Shown here: piece by piece, positions 17,254 through 25,795 of the stretch | Layout: every line of letters starts with the position of its first letter | How positions within the stretch are numbered: the stretch's first letter is position 1 | DNA from: Streptomyces sp. A0642 | GTDB lineage: Bacteria; Actinomycetota; Actinomycetes; Streptomycetales; Streptomycetaceae | Length of the DNA: 64,000 nucleotides | Direction: 5' to 3' | Assembly: GCF_004795105.1 (NCBI RefSeq) | Contig: NZ_SSBL01000004.1 | Location: 62,001-126,000 of the forward strand | The notes under the pieces: model-generated | What the model was told of the DNA's origin: nothing | Seen by the model: the letters and a program-made list of their open reading frames with translations, nothing else | The model's database searches: none | Position numbers and translations under genes: made by a program

Positions 17254-19902
17254 ATGCCCCGGGACCTGTCCGCCCATCGCGCCGTGCGGCGCCTGCCCGT
17301 CGGGGATCTCGGCGAGGTCCTCGTCGATCTGCACGAGGGGGAGTTGATCGTCCGTCAGCTCGATCTGGTCGTCGCCGGGACCGGCGGGCATCTGCGGCTG
17401 GTCCGCGAGTACCGCGGCCATGCGCCGGTGGAGCGGGGATTCGGGCCCGGCTGGTCGTTTTCCGCGGGACCCGGCTTCGCACCGGATACCGGGGGCGAAC
17501 CGGTGACCTTCACGGACGCCCGGGGCCGGGTGGTGATTCTCCACCGTGACTCCGACGGCCTGGTGTCGAAGATCGTCGATCCGCTGGGGGCCGAGGCGGC
17601 GGCGTTCGCGTACGACCGTGCGGGCCGGCTGGAGCGGCACACCGGGGCCGACGGGGCCACCACCGCCTTCCTGTGGGACGCGGACGGCCGGCTGGTGGGC
17701 ATCACCGACCCGCTCGGCGACGTCGTGGGGATCGCCTACGACGGGATGTCCGCGGTCTCCGAGATCTCCTGGACCGGCCCCCGGGGCAGGGCCCTGACAG
17801 CTTTCTCGTACGGGCCGGACCGCACTCTCGTCACCGGGCCGACGGGTCTGCGGACCGGCTATGTCTTCGACGCGCAGGGCCGGCCGACTGCCGTCGAGGA
17901 CGCTGCGGGCCATGTCCGCCGCCTGACACGGGACGCGGCCGGCCGGCCGGTCTCCTTCACCGATGCCACGGGAGCGACGCTCACCCGCACCTACGACGAA
18001 CGGGGCCGTCCGGCGACGCTCCGGCTGCCCACCGGCGCCCGTTCCCAGGTGTCCTACGCCTCGCGGGGGGACAGGGGGACGCTCACCTCCCTGCGGGACC
18101 CCCTGGGCAACGAACTCCTGCTGGAGTACGACGAGTCGGGCAGACTCGTCCGCACGCGTGCCGCGGGCCGGGTCAAGGACGTGGACACCCGGAGCTACGA
18201 TCCCGTCCACGGCGGCCTCACCGAACGCGTCGACGGCAACGGCGCCAGAACGCGCTTCGGCTACGACGAGGCCGGCGACCTGACCACCGTGGACCCGCCC
18301 GCCCCCCTCGGCCGCACGGTCTTCGGGTACGACGGCCTGTCCCGGATCACATCGGTGACCAGCGGGGCCGGTGACCGCATCGGCTGCCGGTACGACCCGG
18401 CCGGGCGGCTGACCGAGGTCACGGACGAGAACGCCGGGCGCACGCTGCTGGTGCTCACCCGCGACGCACTCGGCCGGGTGGTCCGCAAGGACGGCCCCGG
18501 CTGGTCGTACGCGTTCAACTGGGTCCTGACGGCACGAGGCGCCCGTCCCACGGCCGCCGTGCGGACCGGGGAGGCGGGCTCCGGCCCCGAGCGGATCGAC
18601 GCGGAGTACGACTCCGAAGGCGCGCTGACCTCGTTCACCACCCCGGGCGGGACCACCCGTTACGCCCTGGACGGCGCGGGCCGCACCGAGGCCGTCACCA
18701 CTCCGGCGGGCCGCACCGCCCGGTTCGTCCGGGACGCTGACGGCCGGCCGGTGCGGATCGAAATGGGCGCGGCCGTGCAGGAGATCCGCTACGACGCCTC
18801 CGGGCGCAGGACCGCCCTGACGGTGCGCGGACCGCGGGGCGAGACCCTGTTGTCGGCGGAGTACGGCTACAGCTCGGGCGGCGGCGCCGACAGCGATGTG
18901 CTGCGCTCCTCGGTGATCGACGGGGAGTTCACCGCCTTCGCCTACGACGGGCTCAAGCGCCTCGTGCGGGCCGGTGACACCGGATTCGCCTACGACGACG
19001 CCCATCATCTGCGCCGGCTGGGGACGACGGAGTTCACTCTCAACGAGGCCGGCCAGGTGGTCCGCTTCGGCGACACGGCGTTCGCCTACGACGGCGCGGG
19101 CAACTTCACCGAGGAGACCGATCCGACCGGATCGTTCCGCTACAGCGCCGTCAACCAGACCCTGACCGGTGTGTTCGGCGGGGTCCAGGTGGTGGACGTG
19201 CGCTACGACGGGCTGGGCCAGGAGACACCGCGGCGCATCACGGAGACGACCGTGGACGGACGCACCGTCGTCCACGTGCTGACCCACTCGCCCCTGGGGA
19301 TCGTGCGCACGGCGGACGACGGGGTCCCCTCCGACTACGTCCGCACACCCGACGGCGCCCTCCTCGCCGTCCTGACGGACACGGGCCGCCACTACTGGGC
19401 GGTGACCGACCAGCAGGGCTCCGTGCTCGTGCTGATCGACGAGGAGGGCGCCGTCGCCGCCCGCTACCGCTACACCGCCCACGGGGCGGTCACGGCGTCG
19501 GGCGACGCGGCGGCGGCGAACCCGTTCCGCTACCGGGGCGCCTACCAGCTGCTGCGCAGCGCGCACCTCCTGGACCACCACCTCTACAACGGTTTCTGGG
19601 GGCGCTTCACCCAGCCCGATCCCACCGGCGCGCAGTACGCGCCCTACACCTTCTCCGACAACGACCCGGTGAACAGCGGGACATGGACCCGGCACTCTTT
19701 CTGGTCCGTCCTCGCCCGCCCGCACCTGCCCGCCCCGGAGGTGTTCTTCCCCTCCCCCGGTGCACCGGACGAGGCGGCCACCGCCGCGTCCGAGGCCCTC
19801 ACCGGCCCGGGTGCGTTCCTCACCACCCCACCCCTGATCGCCTGGGCGCCACCGTCCCGGGATGTCCGAACCCTTCATCGAGAGGAACCGTCAGATGGCT
19901 GA
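17254..19902 (+). CDS. RHS/YD-repeat protein without a toxin tip
   Basis: An 882-aa protein; ATG 17254 is chosen over GTG 17248 because GAGGAG ends 8 nt before it. The chain is made of YD-type repeats throughout (for example FAYDRAGRLERHT, TYDERGRPATL, FGYDGLSRITSV, CRYDPAGRLTEV, EYDSEGALTSF, FAYDGLKRLV) and ends with an RHS core motif (PFRYRGAYQ, LYNGFWGRFTQPDPTGA with Asp789). There is no signal peptide. After the core only about 80 residues remain, with no recognisable toxin or immunity partner, and the usual second DPxGL cleavage motif is missing. RHS proteins normally form closed beta-cage shells around toxins. Here the gene overlaps the start of the cyclase gene by 8 bp, so it is translationally coupled to a biosynthetic enzyme. 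Role unknown. Confidence 0.88.
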   Translation: MPRDLSAHRAVRRLPVGDLGEVLVDLHEGELIVRQLDLVVAGTGGHLRLVREYRGHAPVERGFGPGWSFSAGPGFAPDTGGEPVTFTDARGRVVILHRDSDGLVSKIVDPLGAEAAAFAYDRAGRLERHTGADGATTAFLWDADGRLVGITDPLGDVVGIAYDGMSAVSEISWTGPRGRALTAFSYGPDRTLVTGPTGLRTGYVFDAQGRPTAVEDAAGHVRRLTRDAAGRPVSFTDATGATLTRTYDERGRPATLRLPTGARSQVSYASRGDRGTLTSLRDPLGNELLLEYDESGRLVRTRAAGRVKDVDTRSYDPVHGGLTERVDGNGARTRFGYDEAGDLTTVDPPAPLGRTVFGYDGLSRITSVTSGAGDRIGCRYDPAGRLTEVTDENAGRTLLVLTRDALGRVVRKDGPGWSYAFNWVLTARGARPTAAVRTGEAGSGPERIDAEYDSEGALTSFTTPGGTTRYALDGAGRTEAVTTPAGRTARFVRDADGRPVRIEMGAAVQEIRYDASGRRTALTVRGPRGETLLSAEYGYSSGGGADSDVLRSSVIDGEFTAFAYDGLKRLVRAGDTGFAYDDAHHLRRLGTTEFTLNEAGQVVRFGDTAFAYDGAGNFTEETDPTGSFRYSAVNQTLTGVFGGVQVVDVRYDGLGQETPRRITETTVDGRTVVHVLTHSPLGIVRTADDGVPSDYVRTPDGALLAVLTDTGRHYWAVTDQQGSVLVLIDEEGAVAARYRYTAHGAVTASGDAAAANPFRYRGAYQLLRSAHLLDHHLYNGFWGRFTQPDPTGAQYAPYTFSDNDPVNSGTWTRHSFWSVLARPHLPAPEVFFPSPGAPDEAATAASEALTGPGAFLTTPPLIAWAPPSRDVRTLHREEPSDG

Positions 19903-20299
19903 CCAGATCGTGCTGCGCGTCCCGAGGGAAGTCGTGGTCAAGGTGGTCGACGACGTCGACGTCGCCGACCCGAGCACCGGTCAGACCGGCACGTTCGACG
20001 ACGAACTGTACGACGAGGACGGCAAGCTGATCGGCACGTCGCACGGCTCGTTCCGGATCGAGTACGTCCGGCCGGGCGACGGCGGACTGCTGACCTACTA
20101 CACCGAGGACATCACCCTCGACGACGGCACCATCCACGCCGAGGGGTGGGCGGACTTCAACGACGTGCGCACCAGCGAGTGGGTGCACTACCCCGCGACC
20201 GGGACGAGTGGCCGCTACGAGGGTCTGCGCGGCTTCCGCACCTGGCGCATGACCGGCGTCCGCGCCTCCGCCGAGGCGCGGATCCTGCTGTCCGACTGA
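19895..20299 (+). CDS. abyU: AbyU-like spirotetronate [4+2] cyclase (Diels-Alderase)
   Basis: A 134-aa protein from ATG 19895 (GAGAGGAA upstream; ATG 19862, adding 11 residues, is the alternative). It is an allene-oxide-cyclase-like beta-barrel. Stretches such as VVVKVVDDVDVA, FDDELYDE, FRIEYVRPGDGGLLTYY, IHAEGWADFNDVRTS, YPATGTSGRY and RMTGVRASAEARILL closely follow what I recall of AbyU from the abyssomicin producer Verrucosispora (now Micromonospora) maris. AbyU joins the exocyclic methylene of the tetronate to the polyketide diene. Position next to the tetronate cassette fits exactly. The symbol is given by homology to the aby cluster. Confidence 0.9.
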   Translation: MADQIVLRVPREVVVKVVDDVDVADPSTGQTGTFDDELYDEDGKLIGTSHGSFRIEYVRPGDGGLLTYYTEDITLDDGTIHAEGWADFNDVRTSEWVHYPATGTSGRYEGLRGFRTWRMTGVRASAEARILLSD

Positions 20300-20330
20300 G
20301 ACCGGTCCGAACGAGCGAGGAAGGGCCCCC

Positions 20331-21362
20331 ATGACAGGTCGGGATGTGTACATAAGGTCGGCCGCCTCCGCGCTTCCCGGCCCGCCGCTGGACAACGCCG
20401 CACTGGCGGAGCGGTTCGGCATGGACGCGCTGTGGCAGCAGTGGGTGGACGTCTTCATCGGCACCGCGTCGCGTCACCTGGCCCTGGATCTGGAGTCGGG
20501 AAAGCTCACCGCGACGCTCGCGGACCTGGCCGAGGAGGCGGGCCGCAAGGCGCTGGACCGGGCGGGGCTCGCCCCGGGCCAGGTGGACGCGGTGGTGCTG
20601 GGCACCGCCACCCCGGACCGGCTGATGCCCGCGACCGTCAATGTGGTCGCGGACCGGCTGGGCATCGACGGCGTACGGAGCTTCCAGCTCCAGTCGGGTT
20701 GTTCCGGCGCCGTCCAGGCACTCGACGTCGCCCAGCAGCTGCTGCGCGCCGGGAGCGCCCGTACCGTGCTGGTGCTCGGCGGTGACGTGATCGCCCGGTT
20801 CTACGACCTGGACACCGATCTGCGGAGCACGGCCCCGGCCGAACTGGTCAACTACGTCCTGTTCGGGGACGCGGCCGGCGCCGCGGTCCTGTCCACCGAG
20901 CCGGGGCCGGGCGCCGTGTCCGTACGGGCGCTGTTCACCCGGCTGGTGGGGCTCGGCAGGGAGCCGGGCGCGGTACTCGAATGGTTCGGCCCCGCCGACC
21001 GTGACAGCGACCGGCCGGCCGCCACCGAGGACTACAAGGCCATCGAGAAGCACGTGCCGGCCATGGCAGGCGAGGTGCTGGACGAGCTGCTGGAGGACCT
21101 GGGCTGGGCCCGCGAGGACGTGGACCTGCTGCTGCCTCCCCAGCTGTCCGGCCGGATGACCCGGCTGATCACCGAAGGGCTCGGCCTGCCCGACGCCGAA
21201 CCGGTCTCCTGCGTCGACGACGCGGGCAACTGCGGCAACGCCATCGTCTTCCTCCAGCTGGAGCGGGCCCTCTCCCGGCTGGCCGGCGGCCGGCGTGCGG
21301 TGGGCATCTCGATCGAGTCCAGCAAATGGCTCAAGGCGGGCTTCGCCCTGGAAGGGAACTGA
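20331..21362 (+). CDS. abyA1: KSIII-like tetronate-forming ketosynthase (AbyA1 type)
   Basis: A 343-aa FabH-fold thiolase-superfamily protein, start behind GAGGAAGG. The nucleophile is Cys124 in LQSGCSGAVQ, with GDAAGAAVL and the C-terminal GNCGNA segment. The canonical HQAN motif is replaced by PPQLSGR, putting Pro270 where the catalytic His of FabH would be. In spirotetronate pathways this enzyme joins glyceryl-S-ACP to the PKS-bound beta-ketoacyl chain, making the C-C and C-O bonds of the tetronate. First gene of the five-gene glyceryl cassette. Symbol by homology to the aby cluster. Confidence 0.88.
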   Translation: MTGRDVYIRSAASALPGPPLDNAALAERFGMDALWQQWVDVFIGTASRHLALDLESGKLTATLADLAEEAGRKALDRAGLAPGQVDAVVLGTATPDRLMPATVNVVADRLGIDGVRSFQLQSGCSGAVQALDVAQQLLRAGSARTVLVLGGDVIARFYDLDTDLRSTAPAELVNYVLFGDAAGAAVLSTEPGPGAVSVRALFTRLVGLGREPGAVLEWFGPADRDSDRPAATEDYKAIEKHVPAMAGEVLDELLEDLGWAREDVDLLLPPQLSGRMTRLITEGLGLPDAEPVSCVDDAGNCGNAIVFLQLERALSRLAGGRRAVGISIESSKWLKAGFALEGN

Positions 21363-21366
21363 CACC

Positions 21367-23241
21367 GTGAGCGAGACCACCGCGGACCTGCGGGAGATCA
21401 CGGCCGAGGACTACCCCGCGGTCCGGGGTCTGGTGGCCGGCCTGGAAGGGGACGCGCTCGTCCGGGCGGGCCGCGTCCTGGCCCGGCTGGACCCCGAGAA
21501 GGTCCTCGCCTCGCACCCCGGCACCCCCGCGCCGGTGATCGCGGTGACCGGGCACGGGACCCTGTCGGCCGTGGTTCCCGCGCTCACCGGCGAGCTGGCC
21601 CGGCACGGGCTGCTGGCGCGGGTACGGCTCTCCGGCTTCGACAGCTGGGTCTTCGACCTCGCGGACCCGGGCAGCGAGCTGTACGCCGCCGCCCCCTCCC
21701 TGGTGCTCTGTGTCCTCGACCCGGCGCTCGTGGCCGACGAGCTGCCCCTGCCCTGGCGGGTGGAGGACGTGGAGCGGGTCCTGGACGAGAAGACCGCGCT
21801 GATCGAACGGGCCGCCGGGGTGTTCGCCGCGACGGCCCGGGGCGCCACGCTGGTCCTCAACACGCTCCCCCTGCCCCGGTCGCTGACCGCGCAGCTCGTC
21901 GACCTAGGCTCACGCGCCCGGCTGGGAGCCGTGTGGCGGGAGGCCAACGCCCGTCTGCTGCGTCTGGGGGAGACCCGGCCCGAGGTGGTCACCGTGGACC
22001 TCGACCCGCTGCTCGCGGAGGGGGTCGCCGCCCAGGACGTACGGCAGAGCGTCTACGCCAAGGCCCATCTGTCCGACGGGCTGCTGGCCGGCTACGCCCG
22101 TGAGATCGGCCATCTGGCGCGGCAGTCGGCGGGCGGGGCGAAGAAGGTGCTCGCCCTGGACCTGGACGACACCGTGTGGGGCGGTGTGCTCGGTGAGGCG
22201 GGTCCCGAGGGCATCGAGGTGGCGGGAGGTTACCGCGGAGAGGCGTTCCGGCGCTTCCAGGCGGTGGCGAAGCAACTGGGTTCCCAGGGGGTGCTCCTGG
22301 CCGCCGTCAGCAAGAACGACCGTGAACCGGTCCTGAAGACGCTGCACGAGCACCCCGAACTCACACTGCGGGCGGCCGATTTCGTACAGGTGCGGGCCAA
22401 CTGGCGTCCCAAGCACGAGAATCTCGCCGAGCTGGCGGCCGACCTCAATCTCGGCACGGACAGCTTCGTCTTCGTCGACGACAGCCCCTTCGAGTGCGGC
22501 CTCGTCCGCCGCGAGCTGCCCGGCGTCACGGTGCTCCAGGTGGGCCGGGAGCCCGCGCTCCATGTCGAACGGCTGCTGCGGGAGGGGTGGTTCGATGTCC
22601 GGGCCCTCACCGCGGAGGACCGCGCCCGCCCGGCGCGCTACCGCGAGGAGCGGGCCCGTCAGGACTTCCTCCAGACCTTCGAGTCCCTCGACGGCTACCT
22701 GCGGGAGCTGGACATCTCCGTGACGCTCGCACCCGTGGACGCGGGGCGGCTCGACCGGGTCTCCCAGCTCACCCTGCGGACCAATCAGTTCAATCTCACC
22801 ACCGTCCGGCTGCAGCCCGCCGAGGTGCGGGCGCTGCACGAGGACCCGGCGGCGCAGGTGCTCGCGATCGAGTCAGCCGACCGGTTCGGGGACAACGGCC
22901 TGGTCGGCGTGGTGCTGCTGCGGCGCGAGGCCGGGGTGCTGCGGATCGAGAACTTCCTGCTGAGCTGCCGGGTCTTCTCGCGCGGCATCGAGCAGGCCGT
23001 GCTCGGCGCCGTACTGGAGCACGCCTTCGACAGCGGCGCCGCCGAGGTGCGGGCCGCGTACGCGCGCACCCCCCGCAACGGCAAGGTGGCGGACTTCTAT
23101 CCGCGGGCGGGCTTCGAGACGGTCCGCGAGGACGCGGACTCGGCCGACTTCCGGCTCGCGTCCCGGCCGGCCGCCGCACCCGTCGATCACATCCGTCTGA
23201 CCGCCCGTTTCGAGAGGATCCCCAGTGAAGACCGTCGATGA
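21367..23241 (+). CDS. abyA2: FkbH-like glyceryl-S-ACP synthase (AbyA2 type)
   Basis: A 624-aa protein, GTG 21367 preceded by GAAGGGAA. A HAD-like phosphatase domain carries LALDLDDTVWGG (Asp265, Asp267, Asp268), VSKNDRE, RANWRPKHENL and FVFVDDSPFEC. An N-terminal SGNH-like region and a C-terminal GNAT-like region (GLVGVVLLRRE, LSCRVFSRGIEQAVLG) complete the FkbH layout. These enzymes take 1,3-bisphosphoglycerate, remove phosphate and load D-glycerate on an ACP, the three-carbon unit of tetronates. The next gene, a discrete ACP, overlaps its 3' end by 17 nt. Symbol by homology. Confidence 0.93.
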   Translation: MSETTADLREITAEDYPAVRGLVAGLEGDALVRAGRVLARLDPEKVLASHPGTPAPVIAVTGHGTLSAVVPALTGELARHGLLARVRLSGFDSWVFDLADPGSELYAAAPSLVLCVLDPALVADELPLPWRVEDVERVLDEKTALIERAAGVFAATARGATLVLNTLPLPRSLTAQLVDLGSRARLGAVWREANARLLRLGETRPEVVTVDLDPLLAEGVAAQDVRQSVYAKAHLSDGLLAGYAREIGHLARQSAGGAKKVLALDLDDTVWGGVLGEAGPEGIEVAGGYRGEAFRRFQAVAKQLGSQGVLLAAVSKNDREPVLKTLHEHPELTLRAADFVQVRANWRPKHENLAELAADLNLGTDSFVFVDDSPFECGLVRRELPGVTVLQVGREPALHVERLLREGWFDVRALTAEDRARPARYREERARQDFLQTFESLDGYLRELDISVTLAPVDAGRLDRVSQLTLRTNQFNLTTVRLQPAEVRALHEDPAAQVLAIESADRFGDNGLVGVVLLRREAGVLRIENFLLSCRVFSRGIEQAVLGAVLEHAFDSGAAEVRAAYARTPRNGKVADFYPRAGFETVREDADSADFRLASRPAAAPVDHIRLTARFERIPSEDRR

Positions 23242-23452
23242 TTTCGTCACGCTGCTGCGGGACGAACTCGCCCTGCCCGTCACCGCCGACGACCTCGGCC
23301 GGGGGCTGGACACCGTGGAGTCCTGGGACTCGGTGCACCTGCTGGCGCTGTGCACGGCCCTGGAGCGGGAGACCGGGCGCTCGCTGCCGCTGGCCGATGT
23401 GCTGGAGGCGGCCAGCCTGAAGGACGTGTACCTGCTGGCGGTGGCGCCGTGA
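23225..23452 (+). CDS. abyA3: Discrete acyl carrier protein for the glyceryl unit (AbyA3 type)
   Basis: A 75-aa protein with GTG start inside the end of the FkbH-like gene. The phosphopantetheine serine is Ser36 in ESWDSVHLL, a variant of the DSL motif typical of glyceryl ACPs. Helix pattern and length fit the ACP fold. It would carry glyceryl from the FkbH-like enzyme to the KSIII. It shares a 4-nt GTGA overlap with the next gene. Symbol by homology. Confidence 0.92.
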   Translation: MKTVDDFVTLLRDELALPVTADDLGRGLDTVESWDSVHLLALCTALERETGRSLPLADVLEAASLKDVYLLAVAP

Positions 23453-24216
23453 GTGCTCCCGAGGCCGGCGAGCCGCTCCCCCGCCAGCGCAGGCACACGC
23501 TGTTCTTCCTGGAGGTGATCCGGGACTTCTCGCCCGTGTTCCTCGACACCGAGGTCGACATGAGCGCGGTGCTCGCCCACCGCGCGTCGGCGCTGGAGAG
23601 CGAGGGGGTGCGCTACTCGACCACCTCCTACGTCCTGCGGGCCGCCGGCCGGGTGCTGGCGAAGCACCCGGACGCCAACGCGGCGGTGCGCGGACGGCCC
23701 GGCCGCCTGAGGATCGCGCACTATCCGTTCGTCAACGGCAAGGTGGCCCTGGACCGCACCCTGGCCGGGCGCCGGGTGGTGCTCGGCACGATCGTGCCCG
23801 ACGTCCACGAGTCCGGACTGCCCGCCATCCAGGAACATCTGGCGCGGGTCCGCGACGGCGACCCGGAGAAGCTGCCCGCGTTCGAAGGCGTACGGAAACT
23901 GCACCGGGCCCCCTGGGCCGAGGGCCGCAAGGCCTTCCGTGCCGCGGCGGACTCGCTCGCCCTGCGCCCCCATCTCAACGGCACGTTCGCGGTCACCTCA
24001 CTGGGCCACCGGGCGGTCGACTCCTTCCATTCGGTGGGCGGCACCACGACCACGTTCGGGGTCGGCCGGGTGCTGGACCGGCCGGTGGTGCGGGAGGGCC
24101 GCATCGTGGTGGCACCGGTGCTGCGGCTCAGTCTCGCCTTCGACCACCGGGTCATCGACGGGGCCGAGGCGGCGGACGTACTGACCGAGGTCAAGGAGGC
24201 GCTGGAGAGCGTATGA
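23449..24216 (+). CDS. abyA4: E2-like acyltransferase for tetronate O-acetylation (AbyA4 type)
   Basis: A 255-aa protein homologous to the catalytic domain of 2-oxoacid dehydrogenase E2 subunits, but without lipoyl or subunit-binding domains. The active-site motif is FDHRVIDGAEAA with His233 and Asp237; other E2-like blocks are TTSYVLRAAGRVL, GTFAVTSLG and TTTTFGVGRV. In the agglomerin and abyssomicin-type pathways this enzyme acetylates the hydroxymethyl group of the tetronate. Overlaps the next gene by ATGA. Symbol by homology. Confidence 0.9.
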   Translation: MSAPEAGEPLPRQRRHTLFFLEVIRDFSPVFLDTEVDMSAVLAHRASALESEGVRYSTTSYVLRAAGRVLAKHPDANAAVRGRPGRLRIAHYPFVNGKVALDRTLAGRRVVLGTIVPDVHESGLPAIQEHLARVRDGDPEKLPAFEGVRKLHRAPWAEGRKAFRAAADSLALRPHLNGTFAVTSLGHRAVDSFHSVGGTTTTFGVGRVLDRPVVREGRIVVAPVLRLSLAFDHRVIDGAEAADVLTEVKEALESV

Positions 24217-25298
24217 ACGACATCGCGGAACTGAAGAACTTCGTCGTCGCCCACACCCGTTCGCAGGGGCTGCCGGCCGAGCACTACGATCCGCTGCTGG
24301 CCCGGATCCGCGACGACGAGAACGGCACCCCGGGTTCCTGGGTGCACGAGTGGAGCGCCGAGGGGGCCCGGCTGGAGGCCGAGGGCAAGCCGCTGGAGGC
24401 CTCCGTGCACTACAACATGGCGCGGTTCCCCTTCGTGGACGGCTCGGCGCGGCAGGAGGCGCTGGAGCGGTGCACCGATTCCTTCGACACCTGGCGGTCG
24501 GACTTCCCGGCGGTGCAGCGCCTGGACATCGAGCTCGCGGGCGGCCGGATCCGCTGCTGGACGGCGGGGCTCGACGCCTCGGACCCGAAACCGCTGCTGG
24601 TGATGACCGGCGGCATCGTCTCGGTCAAGGAGCAGTGGGCGCCGGTACTGCTCCAGCTCGGGGCACTGGGATTCGCCGGAGTGGTCACCGAGATGCCGGG
24701 CGTGGGCGAGAACTCCCTGCTGTACGGGGCCGACAGCTGGCAGATGTTCCCGGCCGTCCTGGACGCGGTCGGCGACCGGGCGGACACCTCCCGCACGTAC
24801 GCCCTGGCGCTCAGTTTCAGCGGGCATCTGGCCCTGCGGGCCGCCCTGCACGACGCGCGGATCAGCGGAGTCGTCGGCGCGGGCGCACCGCTGCACGACT
24901 TCTTCACGGACACCGCCTGGCAACGCACGGTCCCCCGGGTCACCACGGACACGCTGGCCCATCTCACCCGGTCGAAACCCGACGAGGTCTACGAGCTGAT
25001 CCGGGACTGGGCGCTGACGCCCGGGGAGCTGGCGGAGCTGCGGATTCCGGTGGCGCACGTGACGAGCCTGCGGGACGAGATCATCCCGCCGGGTGACGCC
25101 CGGCTGCTGCGGGAGCGGGTGCGCGGAGTCCGGTTGCTGACCCACGACGACGTGCACGGATCACCGCTGCACTTCGCGCAGACGCGGCTGTGGACACTGC
25201 TGTCGGTACTGCGGATGCGCGGCGGCTTCGGTGACCAGCGGACGGCACTGACCAGGGAGTTCGCACGGATGCGATACGGCGGGGGGAAGCGGGGATGA
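24213..25298 (+). CDS. abyA5: Alpha/beta-hydrolase fold acetate-eliminating enzyme (AbyA5 type)
   Basis: A 361-aa alpha/beta-hydrolase with an N-terminal helical extension (about 100 residues). The nucleophile elbow reads LALSFSGHLALR, the acid region VTSLRDEIIPPG and the His region LLTHDDVHGSPLHF. In the spirotetronate cassette this protein eliminates acetate from the O-acetylated tetronate to give the exocyclic methylene that is the dienophile for the AbyU-like cyclase. It overlaps both neighbours by 4 nt, so the cassette is tightly coupled. Symbol by homology. Confidence 0.88.
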   Translation: MNDIAELKNFVVAHTRSQGLPAEHYDPLLARIRDDENGTPGSWVHEWSAEGARLEAEGKPLEASVHYNMARFPFVDGSARQEALERCTDSFDTWRSDFPAVQRLDIELAGGRIRCWTAGLDASDPKPLLVMTGGIVSVKEQWAPVLLQLGALGFAGVVTEMPGVGENSLLYGADSWQMFPAVLDAVGDRADTSRTYALALSFSGHLALRAALHDARISGVVGAGAPLHDFFTDTAWQRTVPRVTTDTLAHLTRSKPDEVYELIRDWALTPGELAELRIPVAHVTSLRDEIIPPGDARLLRERVRGVRLLTHDDVHGSPLHFAQTRLWTLLSVLRMRGGFGDQRTALTREFARMRYGGGKRG

Positions 25299-25795
25299 CC
25301 GGGACGAGACCCCTCGACGGCGGCACTCGATGTCTGCGCAACGTGCTCGGACGGTTCGCGACGGGCGTGGTCGCCGTCGCTTCGCAGGATCTGACGACCG
25401 GGAGCCGGTCGGGGCTCGCGGCGAACTCCTTCTGCTCGGTCTCGCTCGATCCGCCGCTGGTGTCGTTCTGCGTCGCGGACACCAGCACCAGCTGGCCGCG
25501 CATCCGCGCGGGCGGGCTGCTGGGGATCAGCATCCTGGGGTTCGGGCAGCGCGAGGCCGCGTCGCGGCTGGCGGTGACCGGCGGTGACAAGTTCCACGGC
25601 ATGCCCTGGGGCTCCTCTCCGGACGGGGCGCCGGTCCTGGAGGGTGCGCTCGCCTGGCTGGAGTGCTCGGTCGAGGCCGAGCACCCGGCGGGCGACCATG
25701 TGATCGTGGTCGCCCGCGTGCACCGGATCGACGCGGCCGAGGACGGGGACCCGCTGCTGTTCTTCCGGGGATCGTACGGACGGCTCAGCCGCTGA
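25295..25795 (+). CDS. Flavin reductase (NADH:FMN, DIM6/NTAB family)
   Basis: A 166-aa flavin-reductase-like split barrel: RNVLGRFATGVVAVAS, GLAANSFCSVSLDPPLVSFC and FHGMPWGSSPDGAPVLEGALAWLEC are the usual conserved blocks. It would supply reduced flavin to a two-component monooxygenase; the natural partner is the luciferase-like monooxygenase at 28125. Abyssomicin clusters have the same pairing (AbyZ or AbmZ with an AbyE/AbmE-type oxidase). Last gene of the RHS-tetronate operon; its end overlaps the convergent TetR gene by 11 bp. Confidence 0.9.
   Translation: MTGTRPLDGGTRCLRNVLGRFATGVVAVASQDLTTGSRSGLAANSFCSVSLDPPLVSFCVADTSTSWPRIRAGGLLGISILGFGQREAASRLAVTGGDKFHGMPWGSSPDGAPVLEGALAWLECSVEAEHPAGDHVIVVARVHRIDAAEDGDPLLFFRGSYGRLSR

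Noticed and set aside
13921-19878. A 1,985-codon minus-strand open frame spanning the PPTase, LAL and RHS region
   Set aside because: It is in a different frame from the clear LAL gene and covers the RHS gene in antisense. No domain can be recognised; it is a GC artefact.
19862-19894. ATG 19862 as the start of the AbyU-like gene
   Set aside because: It lacks a ribosome binding site, whereas ATG 19895 has GAGAGGAA at good distance; the extra 11 residues cannot be excluded entirely.
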